A stretch of 64,000 bases of DNA from Lenzites betulinus (taxonomy: Eukaryota > Basidiomycota > Agaricomycetes > Polyporales > Polyporaceae), in assembly GCA_022264855.1 (NCBI GenBank), contig JABYQU010000007.1:620001-684000 (forward strand). Reading direction: 5' to 3'. Position 1 is the stretch's first letter. Each line of letters starts with the position of its first letter. A program made the translations under genes and the position numbers. The notes below the pieces were generated by a model. That model was not told the DNA's origin, made no database searches, and worked only from the letters and a program-made list of their open reading frames with translations. Below, in pieces: positions 56,956 through 64,000 of this stretch.

Positions 56956-57788
56956 ATGGATGATACGACGAAGCAAGCTCTTCTGGATGTTGTGCAGGTC
57001 TGGCTCGACAGACTGCAGACCATGACAGTCATAGTACGCTTTGATTTGATATTGCCATTGCCACCGGTGATTTTCTGACCGTCTGCTAGACCACATTCTT
57101 CGTCAGCATCGACAGCATGCTGTACGGCTATGCATCTGTCGCACTTCCACAGGACACAAACACGTGGTCAAATGTCGATCTCCTCAAGGCGGCCACGCTC
57201 GGGGGAGCAATCATCCTTCACGCTTGCGCTTGTAAGGGAATTTCGGTCTTATTCCATGTTTGTGCTGACAATAGCTTCATAGCGATCCTTGGTTACCTCA
57301 CGTCCTTCGTACTCATCCGGTATCGTCTCGAAGATGCAGAAGAGAAAGTCGAACAGTCCGAGGCATCAGACGCCATCCCGCCACAACACTCCCATGCGAA
57401 GAGCCTGTCTTCCACTTCAGACCCACAGTCCATCGCCTTTACATCCGCCCGGCCCGTGCGCTATCCGTCTCAAAACCTCCGCTCCCTTGTCAGCGTATAC
57501 CAAGTTAAGCCGTTCGGGTTTGCACGCCGCTGTCGCGTGCGCGCTGCAAAGCCAAATCCCGAAACGCCAGATACAGGGGATGCGGTCGCTTTGCGGACCC
57601 TTCAATCTATGATACATACACTATCGAGGTGCCATACCGTCGTGGCGGTAATGTCGAACGTTGGCTTCGTGCTTGCCCTGTTCGGGACAATCGTGTATTT
57701 CTGGACGGCCTTACCCTTGGCGTTAGGGAGTTTTGCGAGTGTTTGTCTCGGGGGAAGCCTCATTGCGGGTGTGTATGCAATCATGTAG
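56956..57788 (+). CDS. Multi-span membrane protein, paralogue 2
   Basis: Exons 56956-57033, 57090-57231 and 57283-57788 give 241 residues. It aligns with the gene at 43271: TKQALLDVVQVWLDRLQTM, TTFFVSIDSMLYGYA, ATLGGAIILHACA, LTSFVLIRYRLEDAEE and RCHTVVAVMSNVGFVLALFG, then ASVCLGGSLIAGVYAIM. Introns are at matching positions and phases. The Ser/Pro loop between spans two and three differs almost completely. It is a predicted integral membrane protein of unknown role. Confidence 0.78.
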
Positions 57789-57987
57789 CGACGAGTCGGA
57801 CTCGGAGGTCGACCGTAACTGGTGTACATTAACGATAGAACAGTTAGAAATACTTACGTGTGTGGAACGGTACAGTGATGTGTGATATATACTAAGGCTA
57901 CATGTAACAACTTTAGATCATAGGTCCATAAGAAGCCCTCGGGGATCCCGACATACATTGTCAGCGGTAGTAACACGCGCCTAGTGC

Positions 57988-60692
57988 TCAGAGCTCGCGT
58001 GCGCGCTTTGCAAGAGGGATATCGGACGACGAGTACCTCGACCAGTCGTCGTCTCGCGCTCGTTTCCCCGGACGATCCTCCGCGGGCGGCGGCGGCGGCG
58101 CAGTGACTTGAGGTTCAGCTTCACCAGCCTGCTCCTGTTGATCCTCGTCGTCGATCGTTGCGCCGTCGTCGTGTCGCTCAGGTTCTCCCTCCGCGACTAC
58201 ATGCTTTGAGCTGCCTGAATCGGCCTCCGAACCAGACGACCCAGAGTCGCTCTTGTCCCCACTGAAAGACGATTCGGACTCTGATTTAGAGGAGCCCTTC
58301 CCCTCTTCGCTGCTCCAATGCGAGGGGCGCTCTATATAGGAGTCCTCGCTCCTTTCATCGCCGATGCGCCTGACTTGATCGTCAGTCTTGTCCGCCCGCG
58401 GCCAGTCACCACGGCGGAGAGCAACGTCCAGCACCGAAATGAAAGGAAGGTGTGTGTCGAGTGCCTCCGAGGAGTACCCAAGGCCATCATCGTCTTCCGA
58501 ACCGTCAGACAACAAGGCCGGCGTGGAGTTGATGTTTGCGTCCCCTAGCGGGGTGCGAGTAACGCGGTGGGGAGATTGATTCGCCTCTGGCTTGCTGTGG
58601 GGTGTACGCGGCTCCTCCCCGCCAAATTCGTTCTCCTTTGATGCGTCCTCCAGGGTCTGACTCGCGCTCGGCGTGCTCAAAACCATCGCGTCGTCTTCGG
58701 CCTCCGAGATGCCCTGCATCATGTCCGCCTCGTCGCGCTCTCGCAACAACTTCGCGTGCCTCGCGGATGCGAACTCCAAGAGTTGGTCGATGATTTTCTG
58801 GAAAGGATGCTCTGCAGGCGCGCGTCCACATTGCTCGCCGACAATGTTCGGGCTGCGCTGAGAGTTATTCCCCGGGAGAACGAACAAGACCTCCTTGTCG
58901 TCGGAGGTGAGAAGCGCCCCTTCCTCCACACAGCGTCGCTTGATAGAAGAGCATTCCGAGGATGTGTTGCAACCACTAGACGGTGTGGTGTCGAAGTAGG
59001 CATGATGCCAGGCGCTCGCATCCGGGCAGTCGTGAGGGAGGTATTTCATACCCATTCCAACGAGCACGTGGATGAACGCCTCCAACTCGTCTGCGACAAA
59101 GACCAATTCCTTCGGGTAGTCCATGGCTTTGACGGAGAGATACTGGTATGTACCCTGGAGAGCATCAGCATTAGAGCGATTACTATGAGATGGGTTTATG
59201 CGACGTACCCTGCGCATGATGTTACCCCGCGAGACGGTCGGCTTGATGTGCTCAGAGAGCTCCCAGTCCATTAAGATCCCCCGGCTCTTCACACCGTCCG
59301 GGGTGTCAACAGGGACAATCAACATGTTTCCAGGACTGATGTCGCGATGGAGGGTGTGCGCGAGAAGGTACGCATCGCGGTGCGCTAATATATTGTCGTG
59401 AGCTTTTGCAAATGTGCACCGAGTGCAATGACGGACACATACCTTCAATATAGTCACGGAACACCTCTACTAGCTGCCGAGCGTTTTTGAAATCCTGCAG
59501 GTTCTTGCCAACCTCTCTTACCACCACCCTATAGTGAATGAACACAATGTTTGCGATCGACATTGCAGAGGAGTCATCGCGTTGGTTTCCATAGACGCGC
59601 TTCACTAGGTCTTTGAAGTCCAGGCGCTGGCCAGGCACGTCGCCCTCACAGACGAGGGTCGGGATGTGTCGGACCTGGGCAGCGTTGAGACGACGCAGTG
59701 TCGCGCCTTCGGATTGCAGACCATCTTGCTCCCACCGCCACGTATCCTTCAAGAAGACGAAGGGCTTCCCCGGCTCATCGATAGCGAGAGCAACGTACCC
59801 TCGCGACCCTCGTCGGTCGTTCAAATGCTTCTGACTGAAATACGGCTGAGCGACAAGGAAGTGTTTCGTCTGGTTCGTATGAGGGTCGTCCACGGCCAGC
59901 TTCCACCACGGCCAGGAGGAGGTGAGAGTTGACGCGAAGCACTGACGGGCGTAGTCGGCCGCACCCTCCAGCCGCCGACTCGCAGCAGCGCGCATTTCCG
60001 AGCACATGTCGCTTCCCGCAGGGATATAAGTCGCGGTTGCATCCCACCCGCGTTGCACAGGCGATAGACGGGTATATCGGCGGAATATGTCGGCCACCAT
60101 ATTCGCGTTGTCGACGAGCGGCACAGGATCCGTGACAACCACAAATGAGCGGGTAATGCGCACCAGTCGTATGGAGTCGCCGACAATGATGACCGAGAAG
60201 AGATGAGTGCGATGCTGGCGTGCGAGAAGCCGAGCAGTGTGGTTGACAATTTCTTCTAGGTTCGCCCTTGTCCGTAACGTAGCTGTGTCGCCCTGAAAGG
60301 GATCTTCGCCCCGCGGGAAGCAGTAGACAGGGAGGTCCAGGGACTCCCAGTAAGGTGTGAGTGTGCTTGGTATTGTTGTTTGTGGGTAGAGACCGCTGAC
60401 GTCGACCCCCTGGTCCTTGATCAAGGACATCCGATGTCCTGGAGTTATGCCAGAAGAATTGATAGCTTCCACCTGAGCATCATACTCAGTCTTGATAGAG
60501 CCTAAATGGACAAAAGACGATACTCACAAGGTTGAAATACATACAGAATTGCGTCTGCCCCCGCGCAACAAGTGAAAGATATCCATCGAAATCAGCCATG
60601 GCTGCCCCATTGTTGACTTCTAGAGCGTCATGGGCGCATGGAAGGAACTCGGCCAGGAAGGGTCCAAGCTTCATTCTGTAAGGGTCATCCAT
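57988..60692 (-). CDS. FunK1-type protein kinase with acidic C-terminal tail
   Basis: Four exons (60692-60528, 60490-59443, 59402-59209, 59154-57988) give 857 residues. FunK1 kinases are a large, mostly fungal group, diverged from classical kinases. The N-terminal half holds the family's first lobe (FSVIIVGDSIRLVRITRS, KPFVFLKDTWRWEQDGL with the likely ATP-binding Lys). The catalytic loop is LHRDISPGNMLIV and the DFG-equivalent is GILMDWELS. RGTYQYLSVKAM is the family's GTWQFMS motif. Residues 610-857 are an unusually long acidic, Ser/Glu-rich tail ending in basic clusters (PGKRARD, AKRAREL) that could be nuclear localisation signals. The first intron is only 37 nt, so that junction is the least certain. 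Confidence 0.88.
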
Positions 60693-61886
60693 GGCCACAA
60701 GCTGCGGTGGAGGACAGAAGAGAGGGGTGGGGGAGTGGAGAAACAAGTCGAGTGGTTGAACTTGGAGTGCGGCGCTCAAGACAATCAGGCAGTACATCGG
60801 CTAGCCGAAGTTCAAACCCAGCATTCTCTTTCTCATTGTCCTTGTCATCCTCCGATCAATGTATGTCACGCCTCCTTGGGTCATTTGGATGTTATATCTC
60901 TATATAGGCAATCTTTTAGTCCGTGTGACAGTTGTGTAGTAAGCTTCGAAATTGCTATGTGCTCTATATCGGTGGGCGGTGAACGCACCTAGATAGTGTA
61001 TCGAATGCAGCATGCTGCGTCGCATTTTTGACAATGCACCATGTCGCAGATAAACAGCTTTAATGGTCCTCCTGTACGCACGGGCTGTACAATATCAGGT
61101 ACTTGACTTGTTGGACTGTGAAAGGTTCGACTCACACTAGAGACCACATACGCGGACTTCACCAGGCATATTTCATATAAAGCTCCGAAGCATACCGAAT
61201 CGGAAATCTGTGAGTGTCGCACATAGTCAATAAGAGCATACATGCGAGCACCAATGCTGACACTTTTTTAGATTCATTCTGGATCGTTATCGCTAGAACA
61301 ACGCGAAATGATGATCGTGGAGCACGAGCAAAATATTCACTTACAGAGATCAGCCATTTCCCCACCCCTCAGGATCCTTGTCGTCCCGGAGCGCAGATAT
61401 TCTGTTTTCGATACGTGCTGAGTCTAGAGCCAGCCGGCTTCGTGTTCCGCTGGCAAAGCGTTGCACAGCCACCCGGAAATCCCAGAGGGAGTATGTCACT
61501 TGTCACTCTACGTGACTTACGTATGAGCGCTTGCGACGCCGAGGATTCCTTTGCTCTCTCTCCCACCAGTCTTATCAGGCCTCAGGGGTCGCCAAGTTCG
61601 CTCAGGTACGCACAGGATACAGTCAAGTTTATGAACACGATTTGCTATTTATAAGGTGCAACATGTACAGTAGGGGTATCAAGCTATCCTTCAATATACT
61701 GCCAGTGTCGTGACCGCTGCGCGTACCATAAATAAATGAACGTCAGGCTCGCCCATGAGACAGCCGTGACAAATCCTAGCCGTGAAGGCATAGCCTATCG
61801 CTTCTGTGGCTCACATTAACTCTTGGTACGCTACCGAAAATTCATGAGAGCCACTCACGTCTGTTCTTGACTCGGAGGAAGATGAC
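60693..61886. other. Intergenic, no gene supported
   Basis: Promoter of the FunK1 gene and 3' flank of the small secreted protein gene. A plus-strand open frame at 61214-61654 (146 codons) has no family match and ordinary base use. Confidence 0.4.
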
Positions 61887-62430
61887 TCACTCCGTCGTCG
61901 GAGCAGAGACCTCCACGGTAGCGGCTTCTGCAACGGCCTCTACAGCCGTCGCAAGCTTGTCGACCGTGGCGGGAGTGACCGCGTCGACTGTGGTGTTCGT
62001 CGCCTGAGCGGAAGATGACTTCTGGATGGAATCGCCGGCTGACTGCAGGGCGGAAATCAAGAGGTTTATCACTTGCAGGGCGGATGAGGAGGCTTCTGCG
62101 GAGACACCGTCTGACTGAGGTGCGCACGGATTAGTTAGATCCCATGTTGTAACGGGCGTGTATGCGGGGATTATACTCACCAAGCCACTAGTGTCCTCAG
62201 ACGGAGCGGCATACAAGCAGCTCAATTGCCAGCAGAAGCGGCGGAGAATGGGAGACTCTGATACAGCCGCATCGGTAGGAACAGGCGCAGCGTACGCGCT
62301 CTGGAAAGCTGTGAAGGATGTGAATAACGAACATCAAGAGGACAGAGGACCGTCACGGCTATGACGTACCACCAACAAACACCGCTACCACTGCAAATGT
62401 TCCAGTACGGATGAAAGGAGTGGCAACCAT
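61887..62430 (-). CDS. Small secreted protein, unrecognised
   Basis: Exons 62430-62370, 62308-62181 and 62114-61887 join in frame to 138 residues. The N-terminus is a signal-peptide-like hydrophobic stretch (FAVVAVFVGAFQSAYAAP) with an AYA-AP cleavage site near residue 26. The mature protein has two cysteines (FCWQLSC) and then an Ala/Ser/Thr/Val-rich helical region (ALQVINLLISALQSAGDSI and repeats of VEAVAEAATVEV). Size, signal peptide and lack of a known domain fit a small secreted (effector-like or cell-wall) protein. No GPI signal is evident. Confidence 0.68.
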
Positions 62431-63440
62431 CGTGAATTGCTTGGGGATGAGAGATGAGTAGTGTGATGAAAAGGAAGTGGAGAACAACTGGCAATCGACT
62501 GTGAGCTCGCAATGGCATTTTATACCACGTCGTATTGACAAAAGATGATCACGCTTGTGCATGGCCATGATTCAGTTGATGGATTCAGAGGAGCTCGTTA
62601 GGTACAGCGTACCCATAAGAACCATCCGAATCGGCAGGAAACATCAAGAGGCCGAGGTCGCTCCGCCAGGCTCGCACCCAGCGCGCTGACTGATCCGTGC
62701 GCATTCGAGTAATTTACTTGAGTCGAAGTCTGCCTCACATTGCTAGTAGAGGATGTGCTAATTATCTATCTAGCACTAGCAGGCAGGATCGCGAGTCTCT
62801 CAACTTTGAGAATTTGAGAAGCCTCTGAAATAAAGTCAGGATTTACGTAGGGCCCAATCATCAATCGCACCTTTCACCTGAGATGCACTGATACCTTGCG
62901 GACATCATAGCTTGTCCAACAAGTGCTTTTGCTTCACACCGTGGTCTGTCGCTATCTCTGGTCCAAATTTAAACTACCGTACATGATACCACCCTGGGGG
63001 CTTCGTGAGACACGGATGATCGGCGCTGAGCTACTGGTTAGTACGCAACACACTCCACCTCATGCTGTCAGTCATTGATTTCCCATCTTCAAGTTCCGGC
63101 CTAGTGCTCTCTAGAATTTCATCTACCCCCCAAGTTGGCCTACAGGCTCCGTGCGCGCTAGAGAAAGGGTACGCCAGCTGAAGTTTGATTGATATTAATT
63201 CTGGCCTTTCCCAACGTCCACCGTGCCTGCCAGTACGCACGTCAGGCTACCAACGTTATCAGTCTACCAAGTGAACTTGGCCCCAGATCGCTCAGGCTTG
63301 GGGTAACATTATGATCGCGTCTTTGCGACACTCGGAGCACGGCTAGAGCCGTTTGAGAACAACAAGCCCCAGGGAGAGTGAAACCTCTTCCGTGACCCGG
63401 ATCGCGAACTTAACCCGTATATTGGAATCACTACGCGCCC
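62431..63440. other. Intergenic, no gene seen
   Basis: Promoter of the small secreted protein gene followed by sequence with only short open frames. Confidence 0.4.
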
Positions 63441-63740
63441 CGAAGTTCGTGAACATCACGATCAAGTATCAGGGCATAAGTTCGTGGTAAACCACGCATT
63501 AAACCGTTGATTTCAATGAAGTTTATCACGAATTAAGTCATAGCGTAAGTTCGTGAAGTTCTGCGTGATTATCACGGAGAAACTGTCCCCCCTCACGAAG
63601 TTAGGTGTTACGAATTTTCATCTTGACTTCCACGAAGATACTGCATGACCCACACTCAACGGATTTCTTCGTGGTATTCAAGACAATATGTCGTGGCGGA
63701 ATCATGCACATACATCGTGATTATCAGGAAGCTATAAGTA
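63441..63740. repeat. Cluster of TTCGTG / CACGAA inverted motifs
   Basis: TTCGTG occurs at about 63446, 63481, 63550 and 63668, and its complement CACGAA at 63527, 63594 and 63631. That is seven times in 230 bp, often extended to TAAGTTCGTG or TTATCACGAA. Further partial copies (TATCACGG, ATCGTGATTATCA, GTAAGTTCGCTGAACATCAC near 63935) continue to the end of the window. The short palindromic spacing suggests part of a non-autonomous mobile element or a protein-binding array. Confidence 0.5.
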
Positions 63741-64000
63741 ATATAATCATTGCGGTACTGCGTGATATGCTATACATGGTTATCCTACGAGCTGCTGCAC
63801 TTACAAGATATAGGGGCACGGCACATGGGTCTCCGTTGAATTAATGGCGTGATACCTCGCTGAATCGACTCACCTGCTCCTGCACAATGTGTTCGATGTG
63901 CTTGTCCACAGGTGTTCTAAAGTACACCATAGTGGTAAGTTCGCTGAACATCACATTAGCTGGCCTATGAACCTCACCGTAAGTTACAGCACTACGATTG

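Noticed and set aside
1..64000. Transposase, reverse transcriptase, rRNA or CRISPR sequences
   Set aside because: No catalytic motifs, long terminal repeats, rRNA cores or regular repeat-spacer arrays were seen on either strand.

Overview
The window looks like nuclear DNA of a filamentous basidiomycete (Agaricomycetes). Genes are dense and sit on both strands. They are interrupted by many short GT-AG introns of roughly 37-80 nt, and there are no bacterial-style operons. The gene content fits this: a FunK1-type kinase, a GT8 glycosyltransferase, thaumatin-like proteins, a small-oligopeptide (OPT) transporter, a DUF3445 protein, and nuclear tRNA genes ending in T-runs. No rRNA, CRISPR array, intact transposon or virus was seen. 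Exon models were joined by eye from splice sites and family motifs; where full exon coordinates are given, the summed length is a multiple of three.

Layout. 1-2.7 kb: no gene supported. 2.7-12.5 kb: a HAUS3-like coiled-coil gene (+), the tRNA 2'-O-ribosyl phosphate transferase RIT1 (+), a PalB/Rim13 calpain of the pH-sensing pathway (-) and ATP phosphoribosyltransferase HIS1 (-). 12.6-16 kb: tRNA-Ala(AGC), an unrecognised small gene and a membrane-anchored DUF3445 protein. 16.4-20 kb: an eIF4G-like protein with an eIF4E-binding motif and MA3 domain but no MIF4G, then an IMPACT/YIH1 homologue. 20.5-24.9 kb: a CSC1/OSCA-type channel. 25.6-27 kb: thaumatin-like copy A. 28-31.8 kb: a second MA3-like eIF4G fragment and a separate MIF4G-only gene. 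34-41.4 kb: a second tRNA-Ala, an OPT transporter and a GT8 enzyme. 41.5-44.2 kb: a 5'-truncated thaumatin copy (B) and a membrane protein with a paralogue at 57 kb. 46-48.1 kb: a tandem pair of two-repeat alpha/beta-barrel proteins. 49.8-51.1 kb: thaumatin copy C. 51.7-55 kb: an RGG/coiled-coil protein, a third tRNA-Ala and a GNAT acetyltransferase. 57-62.4 kb: the membrane-protein paralogue, FunK1 kinase and a small secreted protein. 62.4-64 kb: no gene, but a patch rich in a short inverted motif.

The most striking theme is local duplication and splitting. Pieces of eIF4G (eIF4E-binding motif plus MA3; MA3-like alone; MIF4G alone) are three separate genes on one strand within 15 kb. Thaumatin genes, the membrane-protein family, the barrel proteins and tRNA-Ala each occur two or three times. 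A second theme is tiny exons: 8 and 12 nt in HIS1, 7 nt in the MIF4G gene and 7 nt in the thaumatin genes.
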